From RUG11867 sp964472425 (GTDB lineage: Bacteria > Bacillota_I > Bacilli_A > RF39 > UBA660), in assembly GCA_964472425.1 (NCBI GenBank), contig CAYYLF010000022.1, positions 1-19,879 of the forward strand: a stretch of 19,879 nucleotides of DNA, given 5' to 3'. Position numbers and translations under genes: made by a program. This document shows, piece by piece, positions 1 through 6,896 of this stretch. Within the stretch, counting starts at the first letter, position 1. Every line of letters begins with the position of its first letter. The notes beneath the pieces are model-generated. The model ran no database searches, had not been told where the DNA came from, and saw nothing but the letters and a program-made list of their open reading frames with translations.

Positions 1-1
1 A

Positions 2-91
2 TTGTATATCTTTGAAGAGGATGCAAAGAGGGGCGAGGTATTTGACTGTCGTAAGAAAGATGGTGTACGGGTGGATAAAAAGTGGAAGTGA
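2..91 (+). CDS. 3' end of an unidentified gene (partial)
   Basis: An open frame enters from the left edge and ends at TGA 89-91. The 29 visible residues are charged (YIFEEDAKRGEVFDC near the start, VDKKWK at the end). Codons look native, with GAG, AAG and GAT frequent. The fragment is too short to identify. It overlaps the next gene's GTG start by ten bases, which would fit translational coupling, or the two frames could be halves of one frameshifted gene. Confidence 0.4.
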   Translation: MYIFEEDAKRGEVFDCRKKDGVRVDKKWK

Positions 92-429
92 AGTACGAGG
101 ATGTCGAGAGGATATGCGAGGACGAGGTAAAGAAGAATACCAAGAATAAGAGACAGATATACCGGTTCGAGAGATTCAAGGTAGAGAATTTGACCGAGAT
201 ATGTGATTGTTTGGCGAGTAATAAGTATGTTCAGGGGGAGATACAATATCTTTTTGATACGAAGACCCAAGTACAGGGTGGTGATGTCCTTGTCCGTGAG
301 AGACAAGGTAGTAAATCATTATCTAACGAGATTCGTACTCATGCCGAGGTTAGAGAAGTATTTAGATGGCAGGAATGTCGCTCAGTAACAAAAAAATCTT
401 TAATCAATTTACTGGTTAAAGATTTTTAA
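82..429 (+). CDS. hypothetical protein, 115 aa
   Basis: I do not recognise this protein. It starts at GTG 82, with an in-frame TAA at 76-78 immediately before it and a weak GGGTGG ribosome-binding candidate at 69-74. Codon use (GAG, AAG, TTG, GAT) resembles neighbouring genes, which supports real coding. The N-terminal third is highly charged (many K, E and R). There is no signal peptide or membrane segment. The last dozen codons and the stop lie inside the downstream terminator hairpin, so the natural C-terminus may have been altered. It overlaps the upstream partial frame in another phase, so a frameshifted single gene is possible. A different reading frame at 203-388 is less convincing. 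Confidence 0.5.
   Translation: MEVKYEDVERICEDEVKKNTKNKRQIYRFERFKVENLTEICDCLASNKYVQGEIQYLFDTKTQVQGGDVLVRERQGSKSLSNEIRTHAEVREVFRWQECRSVTKKSLINLLVKDF
391..428. terminator. bidirectional intrinsic terminator between convergent genes
   Basis: AAAAATCTTTAATCA (392-406) pairs with TGGTTAAAGATTTTT (413-427) with one G-U wobble and a 6-base loop. A T-run follows on both strands and is longer on the minus strand. It can end both the small plus-strand gene and minus-strand glmS. Confidence 0.8.
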
Positions 430-441
430 GTGTTCGAGGGA

Positions 442-2217
442 TTATTCTACCGTAACGGATTTTGCTAGGTTACGAGGTTTGTCTATGGAACAGCCGCGAA
501 GTTTGGCGACTTCGTAGGCGATTAGTTGAAGAGGGATAGAACTCATAATCGCTTCTAGTCCTTCTATTTCTTTTGGAATGATTATTTTCTTGTCGTAGAA
601 GTCTCCGATGAGGTTGCATTCTTCGCTTACGATGAGAATGACGTAGGCTCCGCGAGATTTGACTTCTTTGATGTTGCTGATGGTCTTGTCGGCAATCTTT
701 TTTTCTGTGATGACCGAGAAGACAGGTGTGCCTTCGCTTATAAGAGAGATGGTTCCGTGTTTAAGTTCACCGGCCGCGTAGGCTTCGCTGTGAATGTAAG
801 ATATTTCTTTGAGTTTGAGAGAGCCTTCTTGGCAGATGGCGTAGTCGATGAGTCGGCCGATGAAGAAGATATCGTCATGTTCGTGGATGGTGTTTGCAAT
901 ATTTTTATAGATTGCTCGGTCGTTTATGAGTTTTTCGATGAGAAGTGGAGCTTTGTTCAGTTTGTCGAAGGTGTCTTTGTTCTGTTCGTCTTTCATAGCC
1001 ATCAGGAATAAAACAGTTGCTTGGGCGATGTAGGCTTTGGTCGTCGCGACGGCGATTTCACTGCCGGCTAGGGTGTAGATTACTTCGTCGACTTCTCTAG
1101 CAATGGTGCTCTCTTTGACATTCACTATGCCTATGGTATGGATTCCTAGAGAGTTGGCTATTTTGACGGCTGCTAAGGTGTCTGCAGTCTCGCCGGATTG
1201 TGATATGGCGATTACGACGTCGCGGTCGTCTAGGAATAGTTGTTTGTATTTGAATTCGCTGGCCAGTTCGACAGTCACGGGGATGTTCAGGTTCTTTTCA
1301 ATCAAGTATTTTCCGATGAGTCCGGCGTGCATGGCACTTCCACAGGCGACAATCGTGATGTGAGCATATTGCTTTAAGCTAGGCAAGATAATACAGTCGT
1401 CTTTGACGTACTCAGTGATGAGAGTTTTGATGACTTCGGGTTCATCGTATATTTCTTTGAGCATGTAGTGTTCGAATTCGCCTTTGTCGAGAGCCGACGG
1501 GTCGCCATTGAATTTCCGTACTTCTACTTCTTTGAGTTCGTCATCTTTGGAGTAGAGTGTTATGTTCGTAGCAGTTACTTCGGCAAATTCGCCGTCAGAG
1601 AGGTTCACGTAGTTTTGAGTTTTATCGAGTATGGCTGGCATGTCGCTCGAGATTATGTTTTCTTCGACGCCCACACCTATGACGAGAGGGCTCAAATTTT
1701 TGACGACGTATATCTTGTCGTACATGTCATCTAAGATGATGGCTAGGGCGTAGGAACCTTTGACGACATTTTTAAATTCTTTTATGGCTTCAATCATGTC
1801 GCCGTTTTTATAGTAAAGGTAGTCGAGCATAGCCGCGGCTACTTCCGTGTCCGTGTCCGAATGAAAGATTACTCCTTCTTGTAAGAGTTTTTGTTTCAGT
1901 TCGTTGTAGTTTTCGATGATTCCATTGTGAACTAGAGTTATACGTCCAGATTTTTGGGGATGGGAGTTTTCTTCATTGACAACTCCGTGGGTTGCCCAGC
2001 GCGTATGACCGATTCCCAAAGTTCCGTCAAACATGTCTTTCGTTTTAGTTTCCAGGTTGGCTATCTGACCGGTCGATTTGACTATTTGAAGAGAGTTTCC
2101 ATCGTAGATGGCAACTCCAGCCGAGTCGTAGCCTCTATATTCTAGGCGTTTTAGGCCTTCTAAAAGTATCGGTAAGGCTTTTTTCTGTTTACCGATGTAT
2201 CCGATTATACCACACAA
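442..2217 (-). CDS. glmS: glutamine--fructose-6-phosphate aminotransferase (isomerizing)
   Basis: GlmS makes glucosamine-6-phosphate from fructose-6-phosphate and glutamine in the cytoplasm, the first step toward UDP-GlcNAc for peptidoglycan. The protein is 591 aa, close to the roughly 600 usual for the family. It opens MCGIIGYIG, giving the N-terminal nucleophile Cys2 of the class-II glutaminase domain, with GIGHTRWATHG further in. Two SIS sugar-isomerase domains follow, seen as CGSAMHAG, SQSGETADT and ELKHG, and the C-terminus is the expected KPRNLAKSVTVE. The start is TTG at 2217: Cys must be residue 2, and a perfect AGGAGG lies nine bases upstream. It stands alone on the minus strand, with its own promoter and a glmS ribozyme in the leader, so product feedback is expected. 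Confidence 0.98.
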   Translation of the reverse strand: MCGIIGYIGKQKKALPILLEGLKRLEYRGYDSAGVAIYDGNSLQIVKSTGQIANLETKTKDMFDGTLGIGHTRWATHGVVNEENSHPQKSGRITLVHNGIIENYNELKQKLLQEGVIFHSDTDTEVAAAMLDYLYYKNGDMIEAIKEFKNVVKGSYALAIILDDMYDKIYVVKNLSPLVIGVGVEENIISSDMPAILDKTQNYVNLSDGEFAEVTATNITLYSKDDELKEVEVRKFNGDPSALDKGEFEHYMLKEIYDEPEVIKTLITEYVKDDCIILPSLKQYAHITIVACGSAMHAGLIGKYLIEKNLNIPVTVELASEFKYKQLFLDDRDVVIAISQSGETADTLAAVKIANSLGIHTIGIVNVKESTIAREVDEVIYTLAGSEIAVATTKAYIAQATVLFLMAMKDEQNKDTFDKLNKAPLLIEKLINDRAIYKNIANTIHEHDDIFFIGRLIDYAICQEGSLKLKEISYIHSEAYAAGELKHGTISLISEGTPVFSVITEKKIADKTISNIKEVKSRGAYVILIVSEECNLIGDFYDKKIIIPKEIEGLEAIMSSIPLQLIAYEVAKLRGCSIDKPRNLAKSVTVE

Positions 2218-2226
2218 AAAATTTTT

Positions 2227-2232
2227 CCTCCT
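2227..2232 (-). promoter_or_regulatory. glmS ribosome-binding site that fixes the TTG start
   Basis: On the minus strand this reads AGGAGG, nine bases before TTG 2217-2215. No ATG or GTG can place Cys at position 2, so this site decides the start. Confidence 0.85.
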
Positions 2233-2267
2233 TTGGTATGTTATGATTAGATGCGTGATATATACTT

Positions 2268-2387
2268 TGTTATAATTTCGATTTTATTTTTTATATATAA
2301 CTTTCGGTTCGCAAGATTAACCGGAATAGCATCCGCCGAATGTTTCGATAACTATTCTCCTCGTCACCCAAAGTGGGCCTGGCGCTA
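2268..2387 (-). promoter_or_regulatory. glmS ribozyme (GlcN6P-dependent self-cleaving riboswitch)
   Basis: The minus strand carries the conserved glmS ribozyme core: AGCGCCAGG (2386 downward), then GACGAGGAG, GTTATCGAAAC, TTCGGCGGATG and CTATTCCGG. Cleavage should fall between A2386 and G2385. P1 is short (CCCA with TGGG), P2 pairs GAATAG with CTATTC, and P3 pairs CGGTT with AACCG. A possible P4 pairs GTTATA (2301-2296) with TATAAC (2274-2269). In this family, glucosamine-6-phosphate acts as the cofactor for cleavage, and the 5'-OH mRNA is then degraded. The position between promoter and glmS is the standard one. The 3' boundary is approximate. Confidence 0.95.
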
Positions 2388-2431
2388 ATCGAGGGCGTGT
2401 CCTTTCTGTTACTCTCGATTTTACTATAATA

Positions 2432-2460
2432 AGTATATTATAAAATTTAGAAAATAGCAA
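2432..2460 (-). promoter_or_regulatory. glmS promoter
   Basis: On the minus strand, TTGCTA (2460-2455), a 17-base spacer and TATACT (2437-2432) form a sigma-A-type promoter. The start point would be near 2425, about 40 bases before the ribozyme cleavage site. Confidence 0.7.
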
Positions 2461-2481
2461 CTTTGGGAGAAAATGCGCGGC

Positions 2482-2524
2482 TATCGACCAATTTTTACTG
2501 TATTGTGGCCAAAATTGGTCGATA
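2482..2524. repeat. perfect 14-bp inverted repeat before an ATPase promoter
   Basis: TATCGACCAATTTT (2482-2495) is matched exactly by AAAATTGGTCGATA (2511-2524) across a 15-base spacer. It ends two bases before the -35 box of the next gene and about 22 bases upstream of the divergent glmS -35. No T-run follows on the plus strand, so an operator-like role is more likely than termination. Confidence 0.75.
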
Positions 2525-2526
2525 AC

Positions 2527-2555
2527 CTGACTTTTAAGAAAAAAGTTGATATACT
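2527..2555 (+). promoter_or_regulatory. promoter of the first ATPase gene
   Basis: CTGACT (2527-2532), a 17-base spacer and TATACT (2550-2555). The start point near 2562 leaves only a short leader carrying AGGTGA (2563-2568). Confidence 0.55.
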
Positions 2556-2575
2556 TCTAGTTAGGTGACACTAGG

Positions 2576-3811
2576 ATGGAAATATATAAAAGAGAAGAGT
2601 ACTTGAGAAGATTAAGGAGTTTTTATGACGATGCGTCTATGATTAAGGTAGTATCGGGAATAAGAAGATGTGGGAAGTCCTATTTACTGAAATCCGTTAT
2701 TGAGGAACTTGTAGAACGTGGAGTAAAAGAAAAAGATATTACATACATCGAGTTAGACAAAAAAGAGTATAAGCATATCGTCAGTCCGGAGATACTCGAG
2801 CAGACCATAGATGGAATGATTATAGATGATGACTTTAAGTATTTGATTATCGACGAGGTTCAAAATGTCAAAGGATATGAGACAGTCGTCAATGCATACA
2901 GAGAAAGTGGCAATTTTTCTGTCTTTATCACAGGGTCCAATTCTTATTTGCTGTCCGGTGAGCTTACGACTAAATTGACGGGGAGATATATAGAAATAGA
3001 GATGATGCCACTAAATTTCTACGAGTATGTAGATATGAAACGTTTTTTGAACAAGAAGATAGATGAGAACATTTATCGGGAGTTCGAAGAGTTTATACGA
3101 AATGGTGGTTTTCCTCGTTCTTTGTATTATGATTCTTACGAGGATAAGGTATTATATACTAGAAGTGTAATCGAACAAATTTTTGACAAAGATATAAAAC
3201 GCAATAAGAAGATTAAAGATACGGCACTATTCGAAGTCATAGAAAAATTCGTCGTAAACAATTTTGGGTCGGTTATTTCTGTGAAAAGTATTTTGGATTA
3301 TCTCACCAAAGAAACTAAAACTCCCGCGGATAGGAGAACTATCAAAGCTTACATCGAGGTGTTAGAGAACGCTAAAATAATTTATCCTTGTGAGCTTTTC
3401 GATATGAAATCAAAAAAAGTTCTCCATAAGGAGAAAAAGTACTATTTAGCCGACCTCAGCATTTATTTTGCTTTGAATACTGATAACAGAATAAATTATG
3501 GCCCGGTTTTGGAGAACGTGTTGTTTTCCTATTTGAAAAGTATGAATTACAGTTTGAGTGTAGGGCGCATAGGAAATTTGGAGTGCGATTTTATTGTACG
3601 GAAGGGTGTCGATGAGTACTTTTATATACAAGTGGCTAAGAATATAGATGATGAGAAAACGGCCGAAAGGGAATACAAGCCTTTCTATGCTATTAGGGAG
3701 TTGTATCCGAGGTATTTGTTCGTGTCTGATTTGATTTTGCAAAGAAATGTCGATGGTATTCACAATGTCAATATAGTAGACTTCATTTATAATAAAGAAG
3801 AGTTAAAATAA
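2576..3811 (+). CDS. ATP-binding protein, AAA_14/DUF4143 (COG1373) type
   Basis: This is a predicted cytoplasmic P-loop ATPase of 411 aa. Walker A is GIRRCGKS (residues 28-35) and Walker B is YLIIDE (89-94). TGSNSYLL and the conserved FIRNGGFPRSL follow, typical of COG1373 proteins whose biological role is unsettled. The C-terminal DUF4143 region resembles a PD-(D/E)XK fold, but the expected E-x-K is Q352-V-A354 after D338, so nuclease chemistry is probably lost. The start is ATG 2576, with AGGTGA seven bases upstream. Codons are AT-richer than in flanking housekeeping genes, suggesting horizontal acquisition. A second, clearly divergent family member lies 138 bases downstream with its own promoter, so the two are probably independent units. 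Function could be defence-, toxin- or mobile-element-related; the sequence does not decide. Confidence 0.85.
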   Translation: MEIYKREEYLRRLRSFYDDASMIKVVSGIRRCGKSYLLKSVIEELVERGVKEKDITYIELDKKEYKHIVSPEILEQTIDGMIIDDDFKYLIIDEVQNVKGYETVVNAYRESGNFSVFITGSNSYLLSGELTTKLTGRYIEIEMMPLNFYEYVDMKRFLNKKIDENIYREFEEFIRNGGFPRSLYYDSYEDKVLYTRSVIEQIFDKDIKRNKKIKDTALFEVIEKFVVNNFGSVISVKSILDYLTKETKTPADRRTIKAYIEVLENAKIIYPCELFDMKSKKVLHKEKKYYLADLSIYFALNTDNRINYGPVLENVLFSYLKSMNYSLSVGRIGNLECDFIVRKGVDEYFYIQVAKNIDDEKTAEREYKPFYAIRELYPRYLFVSDLILQRNVDGIHNVNIVDFIYNKEELK

Positions 3812-3843
3812 CGACGAGAAATCGCTGTTTTTGATTCATCTTG

Positions 3844-3898
3844 TAAAAGTCCTACCAAAAATGTGTAATTTAAGACTAAAAGTCCTACCAAAAACGTG
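3844..3898. repeat. two 22-bp direct repeats before the second ATPase promoter
   Basis: TAAAAGTCCTACCAAAAA begins both copies, at 3844-3865 and 3877-3898. They differ at one base (ATGTG versus ACGTG). Their period is 33 bases, about three helical turns, and the second ends seven bases before the -35 box. Two copies are too few for a CRISPR. A tandem binding site is plausible. Confidence 0.75.
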
Positions 3899-3905
3899 AT
3901 TTTCC

Positions 3906-3934
3906 CTGATTTTGTGGGAAATAGATGGTATATT
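3906..3934 (+). promoter_or_regulatory. promoter of the second ATPase gene
   Basis: CTGATT (3906-3911), a 17-base spacer and TATATT (3929-3934), with an extended -10 TGG at 3926-3928. The layout matches the first ATPase promoter, including a very short leader with GGTGA at 3941-3945. Confidence 0.55.
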
Positions 3935-3949
3935 TGATGCGGTGATATT

Positions 3950-5254
3950 ATGTATAGAAAAATATATGAGGAATTGTTAAAATGGAAAAATAGTGATAAA
4001 TGTTTGCCTCTTATGGTTCTCGGAGTCAGGCAATGCGGTAAGACTTATATTTTGAAAGATTTTTGTAGCAAGGAATTTTCTAAATATAAATATGTCAATC
4101 TTTTGGAAGATAGTAGAATTTTAGAACTTTACAATACAAATCTTCCGTCTGATGAAAAATATAGCAGTTTAAAAATGCTTTTGGAATTCAATCCCGAAGA
4201 GGAAGATTCAATTTTGTTTATAGATGAAATTCAGGAGTCGGAAAGCCTCATATCCGAATTGAAGTATTTTTGTGAACAGCACAGTAAAGCAAGAATCGTC
4301 TGTGCTGGTTCTTTGTTGGGAGTAAAACTAAAAAGGAGCAAGTCGTCGTTCCCGGTCGGTAAAGTAAAGTTTCTTCAACTATACCCTCTGGATTTTGAGG
4401 AGTTTTTACTTGCTATGAAGCAAGATTTAATGTTAGATGTGATAAAGGATTGTTTTCAAAAGAATAAACCCTTGAGTAATCCGGTTCATGAGAAGGCAAT
4501 GGGGTTATATAAAAAGTATTTAATTACTGGCGGAATGCCAGCAAGTGTACAAAGCTTTTTAGATGTCGAAGGGGACTATATTAAATACGATACTTCCATC
4601 TTGCCGGATATAATCGAATCGTATTTTGACGACATGAACAAATGCATCACTAGCGATGCGGAAGCGTTAAAAATAAAAAGAATGTACAATTCATTGCCAA
4701 GTCAGTTACCCAATATTTCTCATAAATTTCAGTTTGGCAAAATAAGTGACGGCGCTCGCCGGAGGGAGTACAGTTTACCTTTGGAGTGGCTCGAGGCCAG
4801 CAATATGGTTTTGAAGACTAAACGAGTCAAGTTGCCAGAGATACCGCTCGAAGGGTTTGTCGATGAGGATACGTTTAAAATTTTTCTGAGCGATGTAGGC
4901 GTTTTGATTTCGTTACTAGGCATAAAGATGAATGATATAATATTCGACAATTTATCTTTGTATAAGGGTGTAATAGCTGAAAATTATGTAGCCAATCAGC
5001 TAGTGGCAAACGGAAATCGATTGTACTATTGGTTAAATGAAAATCAATCCGAAATAGATTTTCTTTTGTATAACGATGATGGGATAATACCTGTAGAGGT
5101 TAAAGCAGCTGACAATACTCAAGCGAAGAGTTTAAAAAATTATATTGCCAAGTATAATCCTCCATATGCGATTAGAGTGAGCTCAAAAGATTTTGGATTT
5201 AACCCCGAGACGAAGATAAAATCGGTTCCACTATATGCCGCTTTTCTTTTATAA
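3950..5254 (+). CDS. ATP-binding protein, AAA_14/DUF4143 (COG1373) type
   Basis: This is a second ATPase of the same broad family, 434 aa. Walker A is GVRQCGKT (25-32), Walker B is ILFIDE (88-93), and CAGSLLG and YLITGGMPASVQ follow in the expected places. The DUF4143 C-terminus keeps a PD-(D/E)XK-like signature, E368-I-D370 then E383-V-K385, which the upstream gene has lost. A nuclease or DNA-binding activity is therefore more plausible here, but it is inferred from motif spacing only. The start is ATG 3950 with GGTGA just upstream. The gene is strongly AT-biased in codon choice (AAA, GAA, ATA, TTT) and stands out from neighbours that prefer GAG, AAG and GAC. It differs too much from the first ATPase to be a recent duplicate. 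Confidence 0.87.
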   Translation: MYRKIYEELLKWKNSDKCLPLMVLGVRQCGKTYILKDFCSKEFSKYKYVNLLEDSRILELYNTNLPSDEKYSSLKMLLEFNPEEEDSILFIDEIQESESLISELKYFCEQHSKARIVCAGSLLGVKLKRSKSSFPVGKVKFLQLYPLDFEEFLLAMKQDLMLDVIKDCFQKNKPLSNPVHEKAMGLYKKYLITGGMPASVQSFLDVEGDYIKYDTSILPDIIESYFDDMNKCITSDAEALKIKRMYNSLPSQLPNISHKFQFGKISDGARRREYSLPLEWLEASNMVLKTKRVKLPEIPLEGFVDEDTFKIFLSDVGVLISLLGIKMNDIIFDNLSLYKGVIAENYVANQLVANGNRLYYWLNENQSEIDFLLYNDDGIIPVEVKAADNTQAKSLKNYIAKYNPPYAIRVSSKDFGFNPETKIKSVPLYAAFLL

Positions 5255-5311
5255 ATGCCTTTAGATGGTCATAAATTGAGGGATTTATTGCTATATGAAG
5301 TCGATTTCACA

Positions 5312-5339
5312 TTGTTTTTTGCTTGTAGTGTGTTATAAT
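5312..5339 (+). promoter_or_regulatory. promoter of the YfcC-like transporter gene
   Basis: An extended -10, TGT-TATAAT (5331-5339), with a weak TTGTTT -35 (5312-5317). It is followed by a strong AGGAGG (5348-5353) six bases before ATG 5360. Confidence 0.7.
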
Positions 5340-5359
5340 TTAACTATAGGAGGAGAGTT

Positions 5360-6778
5360 ATGAAGAAATTTTTTGAAAAATATGATTTGCTCAAAGTTGC
5401 TGGTATACTAGTATTGCTAACGGTGGCTCTCACTTGGGTTTTGCCTCGAGGGTCGTTCAGCGGTGCGACGTTTACTGCTGGCGAAATTACTAGAGTAGGC
5501 TTACAGAATTTCCTTACGTGGATAGTTCAGGCTTTACCTAATTTTGCATATCTAGTATCTTTCCTGTTAATTTTGGGTGGGTTTTATCAAGTCCTCTCAA
5601 AGCGAGCAGGATATCAGAAATTGGTCAAAACTATTAGCGAAAAATTGAAGGGACGCGAAATTCCAGTCGTATTGTTCGTCGCACTAATCTTCGCTTGCTT
5701 GAGTAGTTTGTCGAACGATTATTTTCCACTCATGATATTCATTCCGTTCGTCGTAACGATATTGAGCGGAATGAAGGTCGACAAGATTACTTCGTTTGTC
5801 GCGACGTTCGGAGGAATATTGGTCGGAACTATCGGTAGCACTTACGGCTCGAAAGTAGCAGGAATGCTGACTAGTGTCTTCACGGTTGAAGCAGTCGACA
5901 TTTTGACGACTCAGACCATACTTTTCGTAGCGGCGTTCGTTTTGCTCAGCGTTTTCACAATCTTGAGACTCGTGAAGGCGAAGAAAAACGAAAAGAAGGA
6001 CAAATTCGTCGAATATGATAAATTTGCCGTCGTAGCTGCAAAAGAGAGTAAGGATGCGAAAAAGACTAGAATGTGGCCATACATCGTCATGATGGCATTG
6101 CTATTCGTGGTAACCGTCTTGGCATATTTGCCTTGGGAAACTTGGGAAATCACCGCATTTACCGACGCGACTAAATGGGTCAACGAGTGGTCTATCGCGG
6201 GACAGCCTATATTATCTTACATCTTCGGAGCATTTACGGCTTTCGGAGAATGGGATATATATACTATTCAGATAGTCTTGTTGTTCGCGACCCTTCTCAT
6301 CCATTGGTTCGGGAAGATGTCTTTCGACGAATTGTGCGAAAACTACGGCGAAGGATTCAAGAAACTCGGATATACTAGCATAGTTGCGCTTTTAGTGTAT
6401 CTCGTAGTCGTATTCTCTGTCATGTTCCCAGTCTTGCCAACCGTCGTCGATTGGCTCGAGGGATTTGCCGATGGGTTCAATGCGTTCTTAGTATCTGTTG
6501 GAGCATTCGTCACATCCATCTTCAGTGGAGAGATGTACTATGCAATGTCTCTAGTAGGCGGATACTATGCGGCCGCGTATGCAGAATTTTTACCAGAACT
6601 TTCAATCATATTCCAAGCGTTGTTTGGATTAGTAAGCTTCTTTGTACCTTCTAGCGTGGTCCTCATGCTCGGATTATCTTATTTGGATATTCCGTATAAG
6701 GATTGGCTGAAGTTCATTTGGAAGTTCTTGTTAGCGATGCTCGTGATTATCATCATAATCATCGTAGTAATCGTGTAG
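5360..6778 (+). CDS. YfcC-family (DcuC/AbgT-like, IT superfamily) membrane transporter
   Basis: This is a polytopic inner-membrane protein of 472 aa, with roughly ten or more hydrophobic segments by eye. The opening has a helix and the VLPRGSF turn (compare the P-x-G-x-F of YfcC proteins). The middle has the re-entrant-like SLSNDYFPLMIFIPF and GTIGSTYGS. The C-terminal half contains PSSVVLMLGLSYLDIP followed by KDWLKF, as in the family, and ends in an unusual Ile/Val-only stretch. A charged cytoplasmic loop lies at about residues 205-235. Family members are thought to move organic acids or amino acids; the substrate cannot be read here. The gene has its own promoter and terminator, so it is a single-gene unit between the ATPase pair and yvcK. 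Confidence 0.8.
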   Translation: MKKFFEKYDLLKVAGILVLLTVALTWVLPRGSFSGATFTAGEITRVGLQNFLTWIVQALPNFAYLVSFLLILGGFYQVLSKRAGYQKLVKTISEKLKGREIPVVLFVALIFACLSSLSNDYFPLMIFIPFVVTILSGMKVDKITSFVATFGGILVGTIGSTYGSKVAGMLTSVFTVEAVDILTTQTILFVAAFVLLSVFTILRLVKAKKNEKKDKFVEYDKFAVVAAKESKDAKKTRMWPYIVMMALLFVVTVLAYLPWETWEITAFTDATKWVNEWSIAGQPILSYIFGAFTAFGEWDIYTIQIVLLFATLLIHWFGKMSFDELCENYGEGFKKLGYTSIVALLVYLVVVFSVMFPVLPTVVDWLEGFADGFNAFLVSVGAFVTSIFSGEMYYAMSLVGGYYAAAYAEFLPELSIIFQALFGLVSFFVPSSVVLMLGLSYLDIPYKDWLKFIWKFLLAMLVIIIIIIVVIV

Positions 6779-6783
6779 TTCTC

Positions 6784-6809
6784 AAAACTTGCCCTGGTGG
6801 CAAGTTTTT
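6784..6809 (+). terminator. intrinsic terminator after the transporter gene
   Basis: AAAACTTGCC (6784-6793) pairs with GGCAAGTTTT (6799-6808), with a 5-base loop and a T-run. The 10-bp stem is perfect. Confidence 0.92.
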
Positions 6810-6865
6810 AATGTGGAAAATGTACACCTTTTACACATTTTATATTAAAATTCGAATGAGTGCGC

Positions 6866-6871
6866 TATAAT
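6866..6871 (+). promoter_or_regulatory. putative -10 box for yvcK-whiA
   Basis: TATAAT at 6866-6871 lies 25 bases before the yvcK start. No good -35 box is seen at 16-18 bases upstream. Confidence 0.5.
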
Positions 6872-6896
6872 TATTGTATAAGGAATGTGATTATTG

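Noticed and set aside
203..388. Alternative plus-strand frame inside the 115-aa gene
   Set aside because: Its codon use is less native than that of the 82-429 frame and it lacks a ribosome-binding site.
2290..2400. T-box or other leader riboswitch
   Set aside because: The sequence matches the glmS ribozyme core instead, with the cleavage site and pseudoknot motifs in order.
3844..3898. CRISPR-like repeats
   Set aside because: There are only two copies with an 11-base spacer, and no cas genes are nearby.
2461..5300. Insertion sequence or prophage
   Set aside because: There is no transposase, integrase, target duplication or phage gene. Only compositional shift is seen.
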